DNA of 64,000 nucleotides from Glycomyces fuscus (GTDB lineage: Bacteria; Actinomycetota; Actinomycetes; Streptosporangiales; Streptosporangiaceae): contig NYMS01000060.1 of the NCBI GenBank assembly GCA_002529455.1, positions 186,001 through 250,000 on the forward strand, read 5' to 3'. Made by a program: the position numbers and the translations under genes. Shown piece by piece: positions 18,675 through 26,360 of the stretch. Within the stretch, counting starts at the first letter, position 1. Each line of letters opens with the position of its first letter. The notes under the pieces were generated by a model. That model saw only the letters and a program-made list of their open reading frames with translations. It searched no databases and was not told where the DNA came from.

Positions 18675-19121
18675 TCAGCCGACCTGCGTGTGGGCGTGCC
18701 CGGCCGGGACCGCGGCGGAGAAGTACTCCTTGGCGGTCGCGGTGTTGGCCAGGACGGCCACGGTCAGGGCGAAGAGCGCCGCGATGATCTCGGGGACTCC
18801 GCTGACCGGGGTGAGCAACAGCGCCAGGATCGCGACGGCGTAGACCACGTTGACCGCGGTCACCGCGGTCCGGACACCGCTGCGGTTGCGGTTGACCATG
18901 GCGGCCAGGACGGCCGACACCGCGCCGTAGACCAGGCCGATGGCCGCGCCGGTCAGCACGGCCCAGGTGGGCACCTGCGCGCTCTCGGCGATCATCGGGA
19001 CGGTGGCCATGGCGGTCGCGCCGACGAGGGCCAGCAGGCTCATGACGATCTGGTAGACCGCGATCAGGATCAGCAGGACGAGGACCGCCGTGACGGTCGC
19101 CGGTCGGGCTTTGGTGGTCAT
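18675..19121 (-). CDS. Small four-helix membrane protein, unknown function
   Basis: 148 aa with four predicted helices (VTAVLVLLILIAVYQIVMSL, VLTGAAIGLVYGAVSAVLAAM, TAVNVVYAVAILALLL and IIAALFALTVAVLANTA). The N-terminus is short and cytoplasmic, and the C-terminus contains a His-rich end (AGHAHTQVG). I do not recognise a characterised family. ATG 19121 has GAAGGAAGGA upstream. A longer frame to 19232 has no membrane-like or conserved character and is left out. Confidence 0.75.
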   Translation of the reverse strand: MTTKARPATVTAVLVLLILIAVYQIVMSLLALVGATAMATVPMIAESAQVPTWAVLTGAAIGLVYGAVSAVLAAMVNRNRSGVRTAVTAVNVVYAVAILALLLTPVSGVPEIIAALFALTVAVLANTATAKEYFSAAVPAGHAHTQVG

Positions 19122-19283
19122 CTGCGTTCCTTCCTTCGTCCGTTCCTGTTGTGAAGAACCCATAACCCCCGTTCCGTGAAAGACACGCGTTCGTCCGGAC
19201 GTTTTTCGTCCTCGCAGGTCGCGAACGCCCAATGGGACGGGGTTCCCGGACGCGGCCGGGCTTTCCGGGGCCTCGGGAGCGCG

Positions 19284-19315
19284 CAGGGGCCCCGCTCCGC
19301 GGAGCGGGACCCCTG
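19284..19315 (-). terminator. Hairpin after the ATR gene
   Basis: CAGGGGCCCCGCTCC and GGAGCGGGACCCCTG pair with one mismatch around a 2-base GC turn. It lies 43 bases downstream of the adenosyltransferase stop on the minus strand. Confidence 0.65.
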
Positions 19316-19358
19316 GGGTGTGGACGGGCGCCGGGCCCGTGGCCGAGGGACCGGAGCG

Positions 19359-19955
19359 CTAGCGTTCGCCGCCGGGCTTCCACAGGACCTCGTCGCCCTC
19401 CCCGGCGACGTGGCGGCCGAGGATGAACAGCAGGTCGGAGAGCCGGTTGAGGTACTGGGCGGTGAGCGGGTTGACCGTCTCGCCGTGCTCCTCGATGGCC
19501 GCCCACACGCTGCGCTCGGCCCGCCGGACCACGATCCGGGCGGTGTGCAGGAGCGCCACGGTGGGGGAGCCCCCGGGCAGGATGAAGCTGCGCAGGGTGG
19601 GCAGGTCGGCGTTGTAGGTGTCGCAGGCCTCCTCCAGCCGGGTGACGTACTCGGGCAGGACCCGCAGCGGCGGGTACTCCGGGTCGGGCACGATCGGCGT
19701 GGACAGGTCGGCGCCCAGGTCGAACAGCTCGTTCTGGACCCGTCCGAGCAGGGCCCGGACGTCGTCGGGCAGGTCGCCCAGGGCCAGGGCGGTGCCGAGG
19801 GCGGCGTTGGCCTCCTCGGTGTCGGCGTAGCCCACCAGGCGCGTGTCGTTCTTGCCGGTCCGGCTCATGTCGCCGAGCGCCGTCGTCCCGGCGTCGCCGG
19901 TGCGCGTGTAGATCTTCGACAGCACGACCGGCTTGTCGGTGTCCCGTTTGGTCAT
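19359..19955 (-). CDS. Cob(I)alamin adenosyltransferase, PduO type
   Basis: Transfers the adenosyl group of ATP to cob(I)alamin, giving adenosylcobalamin. 198 aa. The ATP-binding N-terminal motif is SKIYTRTGDAGTT (residues 13-25), followed by FILPGGSPTVALLH and ARIVVRRAERSV, diagnostic of PduO/MMAB-type trimeric ATRs. Product use is suggested by the IcmA-type mutase and MeaB later in the window. An ATR gene follows the atp operon in mycobacteria (Rv1314c). ATG 19955 follows agggtggcggc. Confidence 0.94.
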   Translation of the reverse strand: MTKRDTDKPVVLSKIYTRTGDAGTTALGDMSRTGKNDTRLVGYADTEEANAALGTALALGDLPDDVRALLGRVQNELFDLGADLSTPIVPDPEYPPLRVLPEYVTRLEEACDTYNADLPTLRSFILPGGSPTVALLHTARIVVRRAERSVWAAIEEHGETVNPLTAQYLNRLSDLLFILGRHVAGEGDEVLWKPGGER

Positions 19956-20043
19956 GCCGCCACCCTAGGGCTCGGCGGGGCGCGGACGGTGCGGGGCCCG
20001 CCCCGGTCGGGCGCACGCCGGACCGCGGCGGACCGCCCCGGGG

Positions 20044-20352
20044 TCAGGCCGCTACCGCCAGGAGGGACCGCAGCTCTTCGGCCAGGGGCTCGTCGAGGCT
20101 CTGCGGCACACCCCGGTGGCGGGGGTCCCGGCACGCCCGGCGGAAGGCGTCGGGGTCGCCCGTGAGTTCGGTGGTGGCGCGCCTGAGTTCCTCCAGGGCC
20201 GTTCTGAGCCGGTCGGGCGTGCCGTCCCAGGCGCTCTCGTAGGCCTGGAGGGCGTGGAAGAAGCGGACGCACGCCAGGTGGGCGGACTCCTGACCGCTCT
20301 GGCGCTGCAGGTGTTCGGCGACCGCGCGGGTCCTGCGCAGGAGGGAGGGCAT
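20044..20352 (-). CDS. Small hypothetical protein downstream of hsp20
   Basis: About 102 aa, mostly alpha-helical and charged (RTRAVAEHLQRQSGQESAHL, RTALEELRRATTELTGD), no membrane segment, no family recognised. The start could be ATG 20352 or GTG 20361, the latter with AGGA 4 bases upstream; the longer form to 20415 is less likely. It follows hsp20 on the same strand but is separated from it by a strong hairpin, so it is probably expressed at a lower level. It may belong to the heat-shock locus. Confidence 0.55.
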   Translation of the reverse strand: MPSLLRRTRAVAEHLQRQSGQESAHLACVRFFHALQAYESAWDGTPDRLRTALEELRRATTELTGDPDAFRRACRDPRHRGVPQSLDEPLAEELRSLLAVAA

Positions 20353-20401
20353 CTCGATCACTGCTTCCTGGTCGACGGGAGGGGAGGTGTGGGCCGCGGG
20401 G

Positions 20402-20431
20402 CCGCGGCCCGGCACCGTTGCCGGGCCGCGG
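20402..20431 (-). terminator. Hairpin after hsp20
   Basis: CCGCGGCCCGGCA and TGCCGGGCCGCGG form a perfect 13-bp stem with a ccgt loop, 10 bases after the hsp20 stop on the minus strand. Confidence 0.75.
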
Positions 20432-20441
20432 GTGCGGGCGC

Positions 20442-20870
20442 TCAGGCGTTGATGCTGCGGGGCTGGCCGTCGCCTCGGCTGACACTGATCCTGCGCGGCT
20501 TGGCCTGTTCGGCGATCGGGATGCGCAGCGTCAGGACGCCGTCGGTGTAGTCGGCGCGGATGTCGTCCGTCCGCAGCGTCTCACCGAGGAAGAGCTGCCT
20601 GGAGAAGGTGCCGGTGGGCCGCTCGGCGACCACCACCGCGTCGCGGTCGGGCACGGTGTCCGTGCGCTGCGCCGTCACGGTGAGCACGTTGCGCTCGACC
20701 TCCAGGTCGATGGAGTCGGCGTTCACACCGGGCAGGTCGAAGCAGACGACGAAGACGTCCGCCTCGCGGTAGGCGTCCATGGGCATCGCGGCCGGTCGGG
20801 AGGCCTCGCCCAGGATCCGCTGTGTGAGGCGGTCGATGTCACGGAAGGGGTCGGTACGCATCAGCATCAT
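20442..20870 (-). CDS. Hsp20/alpha-crystallin family small heat-shock protein
   Basis: ATP-independent holdase that binds unfolding proteins. 142 aa. It has a short N-terminal arm (DPFRDIDRLTQRILG), the alpha-crystallin domain from about residue 33 (AYREADVFVVCFDLPGVNAD to GVLTLRIPIAEQAKPRRISV) and an IPI-type C-terminal anchor. ATG 20870 has GGAGGAGG 6 bases upstream. The promoter region carries a perfect 11-bp inverted repeat, and a MerR-type regulator gene diverges from the same region, so repression or activation by that regulator is likely. Confidence 0.93.
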   Translation of the reverse strand: MMLMRTDPFRDIDRLTQRILGEASRPAAMPMDAYREADVFVVCFDLPGVNADSIDLEVERNVLTVTAQRTDTVPDRDAVVVAERPTGTFSRQLFLGETLRTDDIRADYTDGVLTLRIPIAEQAKPRRISVSRGDGQPRSINA

Positions 20871-20890
20871 GGAACCTCCTCCATTCGGTT

Positions 20891-20925
20891 TATAAAACCT
20901 GATGCGAGGTGACGCAGGTTTTATA
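20891..20925. promoter_or_regulatory. Inverted repeat between hsp20 and the MerR gene
   Basis: TATAAAACCTG (20891-20901) and CAGGTTTTATA (20915-20925) are perfect inverted arms with a 13-base spacer. They lie 20 bases upstream of the hsp20 start and in an AT-rich island otherwise rare here. It is a good candidate operator for the divergent MerR/HspR-like protein, although it is not the classical HAIR sequence. Confidence 0.6.
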
Positions 20926-21022
20926 CCTCATACTGGAGGAGATAAACAACAGTGATTGGTAAAGATCCCGTCAGACGGGCGAGCGTGGCCGCGGTCCGTC
21001 GGCGCACAGGGGAGGGACGCTG

Positions 21023-21355
21023 ATGACCGAAGCCCGGCCCGGCTCCTCGCGGGGCCTCTACACGATCTCCGTGGCTGCGGAGCTCGCGGGCATCGCACCG
21101 CAGAGCCTGCGTTCCTACGAGGAGAAGGGGCTGGTCGCCCCGGCGCGCACCGACGGCGGCACGCGGCTGTACAGCGACGACGACATCGCCCGCCTGCGCA
21201 GGGTGACCGAGCTGGCGGACCAGGGGGTCAACCTCGCCGGGATCGGGCGGATCCTGGATCTGGAGGACGAGAACACCCGTCTGCGCGGCGGCCCTCCGGA
21301 GGGGGACGGGCGGCCCGAGGGGCGGAGCCGGAACCCTCGTGGTGACGGAGGATAA
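21023..21355 (+). CDS. MerR family regulator, HspR-like
   Basis: 110-aa DNA-binding protein with an N-terminal winged helix of MerR type: YTISVAAELAGIAPQSLRSY, EEKGLVAPARTDGGTRLYSD, IARLRRVTELADQGVNLAGI. The effector part is only a short basic, Gly/Arg/Pro-rich tail, as in HspR. Divergence from hsp20 suggests it controls that gene and itself. ATG 21023 follows GGGAGGGA. HspR identity is inferred from size and context. Confidence 0.85.
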   Translation: MTEARPGSSRGLYTISVAAELAGIAPQSLRSYEEKGLVAPARTDGGTRLYSDDDIARLRRVTELADQGVNLAGIGRILDLEDENTRLRGGPPEGDGRPEGRSRNPRGDGG

Positions 21356-21362
21356 CTGTTCC

Positions 21363-21398
21363 GTATCAGCGGGTGAAGGTGATGCAACTCACTGATAC
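21363..21398. promoter_or_regulatory. Inverted repeat after the MerR gene
   Basis: GTATCAG (21363-21369) and CTGATAC (21392-21398) are perfect arms separated by 22 bases; pairing continues imperfectly inwards (GGGTGA versus TCAC). It begins 8 bases after the stop. It could be a weak terminator or a second operator; no plus-strand gene follows. Confidence 0.4.
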
Positions 21399-21505
21399 AT
21401 TGGGAAACCAGGGAGCTACCGAAAGTAGTTTCCGGCGGTGTCCGTGCGCGGCGCCCGGGTGCGAGAGGGGGTCATCCGGGAGGCCGCGGAGGGGGAGGAC
21501 ACCGC

Positions 21506-21544
21506 GGCGGGCGGCGTGGAACCGGGGGGTTCACGCCGCCCGCC
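21506..21544 (-). terminator. Hairpin after the M28 peptidase gene
   Basis: GGCGGGCGGCGTG (21506-21518) and CACGCCGCCCGCC (21532-21544) form a perfect 13-bp stem. The 13-base loop itself folds (GAACC/GGTT). It lies 47 bases downstream of the peptidase stop. Confidence 0.7.
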
Positions 21545-21590
21545 TCGCCGTGTGGGGGTCGTGCACCCCCTCACGCGGGTCGCGCGGGGA

Positions 21591-23213
21591 CTACACCAGC
21601 CAGTCGTCGCCCAGGCGCGGGAAGCTGGGCGCGGCCGTCGTGCGCAGCACCCCGTTCACCGGCAGGGTGCTCTGGGCGAAGAACTCCACGCCGTGCGCAC
21701 CGGCCGCGGACAGTTCGGCCACCGAGTCCCAGTTGATGTTGCCCAGGGTGTCGTCGGCGGTGTGGTAGTACGGGTCGAACTGCTCGCCCGCGGTACCGCC
21801 GTACCACTCGACCTGCTCCTCGGTCTTGACGCCGTCGGCGCCGCTGAACAGCCCGCCCGAGGGGATTCCGGCGGCCATGAACGCCTGGTAGTCGCTGCGC
21901 CCGCTCAGCACGCCGGGCTCGCTCACCTGGTCCTGGGCGGCGAAGTAGTCCTCGAAGACCTTCGCGATCGCGCCGGAGCCCGACGGGGCGGCCACGGACC
22001 CGGGCAGCTCCATCCGGCCGTCCAGGACGAACCGGCCGTAGTTGTGCGAGCCGATCATGTCGAAGTTGAGGTAGAGGGCGATGTCCTCGACCTCCTGCGC
22101 GGTCAGGTCCTCCACGTACCGGGTGGAACCGACCAGGCCCTCCTCCTCGGTGCCCCAGAAGGCGAACCGCACCTTGTTGTTCGGCTCCTCCTGCTCGGCC
22201 AGCTGGAGGGCGGTCTCCAGCAGGAAGGCCGCGCCGCTGCCGTTGTCGTTGATGCCGGGGCCGTCCGTGACGCTGTCGAGGTGGCCGCCCACGACCACCA
22301 CGTTGTCGTCCCGGCCGCCCGGGGTCTCGGCCAGGACGCTGAAGGAGGTCTCGGTGCTGACCTCGGCGTCCACGCTCACCCGCAGCTCCAGGCCCTCGGC
22401 GGCCAGCAGCTCGGCGCCCAGCGTCCCGGACACGCCCAGGGCGGGGATGGCGGAGAGCTCGCTCACGGTGCCCTGGAAGACCTCGTCCGCGTTGTTGACC
22501 ACCAGGGCGGCCGAGGCCCCCGCGTCGGCGGCGTTGCCCACCTTGTCCGAGAACGGGCAGGTGCCGCGCACGGTGATCGCGATCGCGCCCTCGGGGAAGC
22601 CGGCGAAGTCGTCGGGGGAGCAGCCGCTCGCGGCGCTGTCGGCGTTGACGGCCACCGCCGGGGCGGTGACGTCACCCGCACCGGAGTAGGACATGGTCGC
22701 GTAGTCGGTCTCGGCCTCGTAGGCGACCTGCTCCGGCGCGGTCTGGGCCAGGACGGCCGGGGAGTCCTCCCGCCACAGCTCGTACTCGTACTCGTGGCGG
22801 TAGGGCTCGTACCCGGCGCGCTCCAGCTGGTCCTCGACGTACAGGGCGGCGACGTCGTAGCCGGGGGTGTTCGTGGCCCGGTTGCCGCCGTTGTACTCGG
22901 CGATGGTGTCGAGGTTCTCCAGGTGCCCGCGGATGGCCTCCGCGGTCACCCGCTCCGACAGCGGCAGGTCCTCGCCGGGTCTGCCCGGGCGTTCGGGCCG
23001 GTCCGGGCGCCCCGGCTTGCCGGCGTGCTCGGGCGCACCCGCGTGCTCGGGTGCGCGGGAGTGGTCCGGGGGCCCGGGCTCGGCGTGGGCGGGGGAGGAG
23101 GCCAGGGCCGCGACGGTCATCAGGACGGCCGCGGCGCCGGCCGTGGCGGCGCGGCGCCGGGGGGCGGGGGCGGCCGCTCGGCGCGGCGGTTTCCCTTCGG
23201 AACTGGGACGCAA
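21591..23213 (-). CDS. Secreted M28 zinc aminopeptidase with PA domain
   Basis: 540-aa exported peptidase. A TTG start at 23213 has GGAGGA 6 bases upstream, and the product has a long basic signal peptide ending ASSPAHA before EPGPP. A Pro/Arg/Gly-rich linker follows, then a protease-associated domain with two Cys (SAASGCSPDDFAGFPEGA to TCPFSDKVG). The M28 catalytic domain shows VVVGGHLDSV, GINDNGSGAAFLLE, WGTEEEGLVGS and YYHTADDTLGN, which hold the two-zinc His/Asp/Glu ligands. It resembles Streptomyces aminopeptidase S-type enzymes that trim hydrophobic N-terminal residues. The frame extends to 23348 but without a signal-compatible start. Confidence 0.92.
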   Translation of the reverse strand: MRPSSEGKPPRRAAAPAPRRRAATAGAAAVLMTVAALASSPAHAEPGPPDHSRAPEHAGAPEHAGKPGRPDRPERPGRPGEDLPLSERVTAEAIRGHLENLDTIAEYNGGNRATNTPGYDVAALYVEDQLERAGYEPYRHEYEYELWREDSPAVLAQTAPEQVAYEAETDYATMSYSGAGDVTAPAVAVNADSAASGCSPDDFAGFPEGAIAITVRGTCPFSDKVGNAADAGASAALVVNNADEVFQGTVSELSAIPALGVSGTLGAELLAAEGLELRVSVDAEVSTETSFSVLAETPGGRDDNVVVVGGHLDSVTDGPGINDNGSGAAFLLETALQLAEQEEPNNKVRFAFWGTEEEGLVGSTRYVEDLTAQEVEDIALYLNFDMIGSHNYGRFVLDGRMELPGSVAAPSGSGAIAKVFEDYFAAQDQVSEPGVLSGRSDYQAFMAAGIPSGGLFSGADGVKTEEQVEWYGGTAGEQFDPYYHTADDTLGNINWDSVAELSAAGAHGVEFFAQSTLPVNGVLRTTAAPSFPRLGDDWLV

Positions 23214-23460
23214 GGATCTTCCTCCGGAGTGCGGGGGTCCACCGCTCCTGGGAGTCGGGGGATGGACACCTTGGGTAGGCGAAGTACCGGTGCAGCCTGA
23301 CACCGAGGAGGGGCTCCAGGCAAGGACCGATGGCCACAATTGCCACAATCAGCCACAGACCTTATGCACGGGGTGGCAGTGTGGTTCCATGGACGGCTCA
23401 GGACGAGCAGAACGTCTCACCCGAAGGCGCCCGTTCCCCCGGAGGAGCGGGCCTCAGCCT
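23214..23460. other. Upstream region of the M28 peptidase gene
   Basis: No gene is supported. GCCACA occurs three times with nearly helical spacing (23333, 23342 and 23352) about 120 bases above the start, inside a short less GC-rich patch. This could be an activator or repressor array. I see no clear -10/-35 pair. Confidence 0.4.
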
Positions 23461-23471
23461 GTGGGGGTTTG

Positions 23472-23655
23472 GTTCGGGTGCCCACGGGGTTCTGGAGGTG
23501 GCGGAGGCGGGTTCGTGAGGAACGAGTGAACCCGCCGTAGGCGCCGAAGGTTCCCGTACTCCGGGCGCCCGGACACGGGCGAGTGAACCCGCCGTAGGCG
23601 CCGAAGGTTCCCGTACTCCGGGCGCCCGGACACGGGACGAAGCGAAGCGGAGGCC
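23472..23655 (-). repeat. Intergenic structured repeat, copy B (with internal 57-bp duplication)
   Basis: Minus-strand copy of the element. The tag is at 23638-23655, the outer arms are GTTCGGGTGCCC (23472-23483) and GGGCGCCCGGAC (23620-23631), and the inner stem is GGCGGGTTC/GAACCCGCC around ACTCGTTCCTCAC. A 57-bp segment holding one side of the hairpin is perfectly duplicated in tandem (23523-23579 and 23580-23636). The tag lies 15 bases from the stop codon of the DUF1707 gene. Confidence 0.88.
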
Positions 23656-23669
23656 CAGGAAGACACCGC

Positions 23670-24335
23670 CTACTCCCCGGTCTCCTCCTGGTGCCTGCGC
23701 GGCCTGTACTTGACGTCCACCCCGCCCATCACGGCGATGCCCCGGACGTGCACGACCGGTGCCTCCGGGTCCACCACGCTGGGGATGCTCTCGGAGACGC
23801 TGAAGCCGCCCATGAGCGGCAGCCCGTGCACACGCACCTGCACGTCGTCGGGCACGGTGATGTCCACCCCGCCCATGACGGCGCCGACCCAGACGGTGGT
23901 CTCGCGCTGGGTGAACCGGGCCTCGCGCAGGTCCAGCTCGATCCCGCCCATCACCGCGGCGGCGACGAAGGAGCCCGGCACGACCCAGCTGCCCGACCGG
24001 TCGGCGCCGCCCATGAGGACGATCGCGACCCGGCTGGTGGGCTCCTGGTTCACGATCCGGCCGCCGCCGTAGAGCGGCCGGGGCGAACGGAAGTCGGTGG
24101 GGGCGACGGAGGCGGTGGGGCCGCCCTGCTCCGGGAGGTCCTCGGTGAGGGGGACGAGCTCGCCCAGGGTCTTGGCCCGGTACACCGCGTCCAGCCGCTC
24201 GCTGTGCTCGTCCGGATCCAGGCGCCCCTCGGCGAGGGCTTCACGCAGGCGGTGCGCGACGGAGTCACGGTCGGCGTCGGAGGCCCGCATCCGACCGTGC
24301 TCGGGGGGAGTGACTTCGCTCATCGGTTCCACCAT
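23670..24335 (-). CDS. DUF1707 protein with LiaF-like beta-repeat domain
   Basis: About 221 aa. The N-terminal DUF1707 helical domain (MRASDADRDSVAHRLREAL, GRLDPDEHSERLDAVYRAKT) is followed by a beta-rich C-terminal part. There the motif V/A/L-MGG recurs five times at regular spacing (VLMGGADRS, AVMGGIELD, AVMGGVDIT, PLMGGFSVS, AVMGGVDVK), as in LiaF-type cell-wall-stress proteins. ATG 24335 has GGAAG 9 bases upstream; ATG 24323 is an alternative. It is downstream of a two-component/ABC operon on the same strand and may sense envelope stress with it, which is inference. Confidence 0.85.
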   Translation of the reverse strand: MVEPMSEVTPPEHGRMRASDADRDSVAHRLREALAEGRLDPDEHSERLDAVYRAKTLGELVPLTEDLPEQGGPTASVAPTDFRSPRPLYGGGRIVNQEPTSRVAIVLMGGADRSGSWVVPGSFVAAAVMGGIELDLREARFTQRETTVWVGAVMGGVDITVPDDVQVRVHGLPLMGGFSVSESIPSVVDPEAPVVHVRGIAVMGGVDVKYRPRRHQEETGE

Positions 24336-24420
24336 ATGACTATTCTTCCGGTACCGCGCGGTGCGCCGCATCGGGGAGGATCCCTGAGGCGGCCCTGAGG
24401 CCCGGGCGGCGGCCCGGGGG

Positions 24421-25053
24421 TCAGTCATCGGGGAGCAGCCCGCGGCGGATCGCCTGGCTCACCGCGGCGGTCCGGTCGCTCACACCGAGCTTGTCGTAGA
24501 CCCGCATCAGGTGGGTCTTCACCGTGGTCGCGCTGATGTGCAGGGCGCGCCCGATCGCCGCGTTGGTGTGCCCCTCGGAGGCCAGGCGCAGCACCTGCGT
24601 CTCGCGGGGGGACAGGGCGGCGGCCGGCTCGCTCCGCTGGCGCATGCCGGTGAACAGCTTGCCCGCCAGCCGGCCGGTCAGGACGGTCTCGCCGCGCGCC
24701 GCGGCGCGCACGGCCTCGGCCAGCTCCGCGCGCGGGGTGTCCTTGAGCAGGTACCCGGTGGCGCCCGCCTCCACCGCGCGCAGGATGTCGCCGTCGGTGT
24801 CGTAGGTGGTGAGCACCAGCACGTGCGCCCCGGGCCGCCCGGCGCGGATGCGCTCGGTGGCCTCCACGCCGTCGCCGCCGGGCATGCGCAGGTCCATCAG
24901 CACCACGTCCGGCTCCAGCTCGGACGCCCGGACGACCGCCTCGGGGCCGGAGGCGGCCTCGCCCACGACGGTGAGGTCGGCCTCGGCGGCGAGCATGCCG
25001 CGGATGCCCTCGCGGACCACCGGGTGGTCGTCGACCAGCAGGACACGGATCAC
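24421..25053 (-). CDS. NarL/FixJ-family response regulator
   Basis: 210-aa transcription factor. The receiver domain begins IRVLLVDDHPVVREG, with acidic residues D8/D9, phosphoacceptor D54 (VVLMDLRMPGG) and the conserved Lys in YLLKDTP. The C-terminal LuxR helix-turn-helix reads LSPRETQVLRLASEGHTNAA and ISATTVKTHLMRVYDKLG. GTG 25053 overlaps the kinase stop by 4 bases and has GAGGA at 8-9 bases; GTG 25062 leaves no ribosome-site spacing. Cognate partner of the upstream kinase, probably regulating the ABC exporter. Confidence 0.93.
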   Translation of the reverse strand: MIRVLLVDDHPVVREGIRGMLAAEADLTVVGEAASGPEAVVRASELEPDVVLMDLRMPGGDGVEATERIRAGRPGAHVLVLTTYDTDGDILRAVEAGATGYLLKDTPRAELAEAVRAAARGETVLTGRLAGKLFTGMRQRSEPAAALSPRETQVLRLASEGHTNAAIGRALHISATTVKTHLMRVYDKLGVSDRTAAVSQAIRRGLLPDD

Positions 25054-26360
25054 GGTGCGCACTCCTCGTCACCTCGTGGGACGTCCGGGGGCAGGGGCAG
25101 CGACATCCGGACGGAGGTGCCGCGCCCGGGGGCGCTGTCGACCTCCAGGACGCCGCCGGCGTCGTCCGCCCGGTGCCGCATGTTCGCCAACCCGTTCCCG
25201 GGCGCGGTCCGCCCGGGGTCGAAGCCGACGCCGTCGTCGGAGACGGTCAGCTCCACCTGCCCGGGACTCCCGCCGGCGGCGCGCGTGTACTCCAGGGCCA
25301 CCCGCGCGTGTCCGGCCCCGGCGTGCCTGCGGACGTTGGCCAGGGCCTCTTGCGCGGTGCGCAGCAGACAGATCTGGAGGTCGTTGGACAGGACGGCCGG
25401 GGCGCCGAGCACCGCGGTGTCCACGGGGATGCCGAGTTCGCCGCCCAGGCGGGTCGCGACCCTGTCCAGGGCGGCCTCCAGGGTCTGGCTGTCCAGGCCC
25501 ACCGGTTGGCGGGCGGCCACCATCGCCCGCGTCTCGGCGAGGTTCTCCGCCGCGGTCTCGCGCATCAGGGCGAGATGGCGCCGGGCCAGCGCGGGATCGG
25601 CGTCCATCTCCGACTCCACCGCCTGGCTCAGGGCGATGATGCTGGTGAAGCCCTGGGCGAGGGTGTCGTGCATCTCGCGTGCCAGGCGCTCGCGCTCGGC
25701 CATGGCCCCGGTCTCCTCCGACAGCCGTACGACCTCCAGACGGCTCTCGCGCAGATCCCTGATCAGCTCGGACCGCTCGTAGCTCTGCTCGATGATCCGC
25801 CCCAGCCAGCTGCCGAACCACAGCGTGTAACCCACCATCACGCCGTTGATCAGGAGGTTGACGGCGACGGAGTCCCACGCGCTCAGGCCGAGCAGGCCGC
25901 GCAGCGGCATCGGGACCAGCAGGATCACGCCCACGGTCGAGATGGCGACCGGGACCCGGGCGGTCATGAAGCACAGCGGGGCCACGGCCACGAGCAGGAA
26001 GGTCAGGGTGGGGTTGACCGCCACCGCGGGCAGGCACAGCGCGAGCAGGACGACCATGAGGACCACCGGGCGGACCCGCTCCTCACGGAGCATCAGCCGC
26101 TTGCCGAACAGGTGGTACACGGCCGTCACCGCGGCCATGAGGCCCACGAGCGGCCACCGCCAGAAGGGGTCGCTGGTGATCAGCGCCGTGACCGCCATGG
26201 CCGCCATCACGGAGGTGAAGTACACGTCCCACCACACGCCCAGGTCCCAGGCGTGCCGCTCCTCGCGCTCCTCCTCCCCGGCCGGGGCCGCGGCGGGCCC
26301 GGGGGACGGCGCGGTCGGCGCGGGGGCGCCCCCCGGAGCCCGTGCGGCCACGGCGATCAC
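25050..26360 (-). CDS. Sensor histidine kinase (HisKA_3 type)
   Basis: 436-aa membrane kinase. After an Ala/Pro-rich N-terminus come about six helices (VYFTSVMAAMAVTALI, TLTFLLVAVAPLCFM and others), a linker helix, the phosphoacceptor box ERERLAREMHDTLAQGFTSI and an ATPase domain with TAQEALANVRRHAG and DDGVGFDPGR. GTG 26360 overlaps the permease stop (GTGA), giving strict translational coupling. The long frame upstream to 27086 is the antisense-like shadow of the permease and is excluded. Confidence 0.92.
   Translation of the reverse strand: MIAVAARAPGGAPAPTAPSPGPAAAPAGEEEREERHAWDLGVWWDVYFTSVMAAMAVTALITSDPFWRWPLVGLMAAVTAVYHLFGKRLMLREERVRPVVLMVVLLALCLPAVAVNPTLTFLLVAVAPLCFMTARVPVAISTVGVILLVPMPLRGLLGLSAWDSVAVNLLINGVMVGYTLWFGSWLGRIIEQSYERSELIRDLRESRLEVVRLSEETGAMAERERLAREMHDTLAQGFTSIIALSQAVESEMDADPALARRHLALMRETAAENLAETRAMVAARQPVGLDSQTLEAALDRVATRLGGELGIPVDTAVLGAPAVLSNDLQICLLRTAQEALANVRRHAGAGHARVALEYTRAAGGSPGQVELTVSDDGVGFDPGRTAPGNGLANMRHRADDAGGVLEVDSAPGRGTSVRMSLPLPPDVPRGDEECAP

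Noticed and set aside
17281..20016. 911-codon minus-strand ORF
   Set aside because: It overlaps several credible genes in other frames and is Arg/Pro/Gly-rich without any domain; the real minus-strand gene here is the ATR in another frame.
23454..23666. 70-codon ORF with repeated peptide in copy B
   Set aside because: It is the translation of the 57-bp duplicated non-coding element; no start signal or conservation argument supports it.
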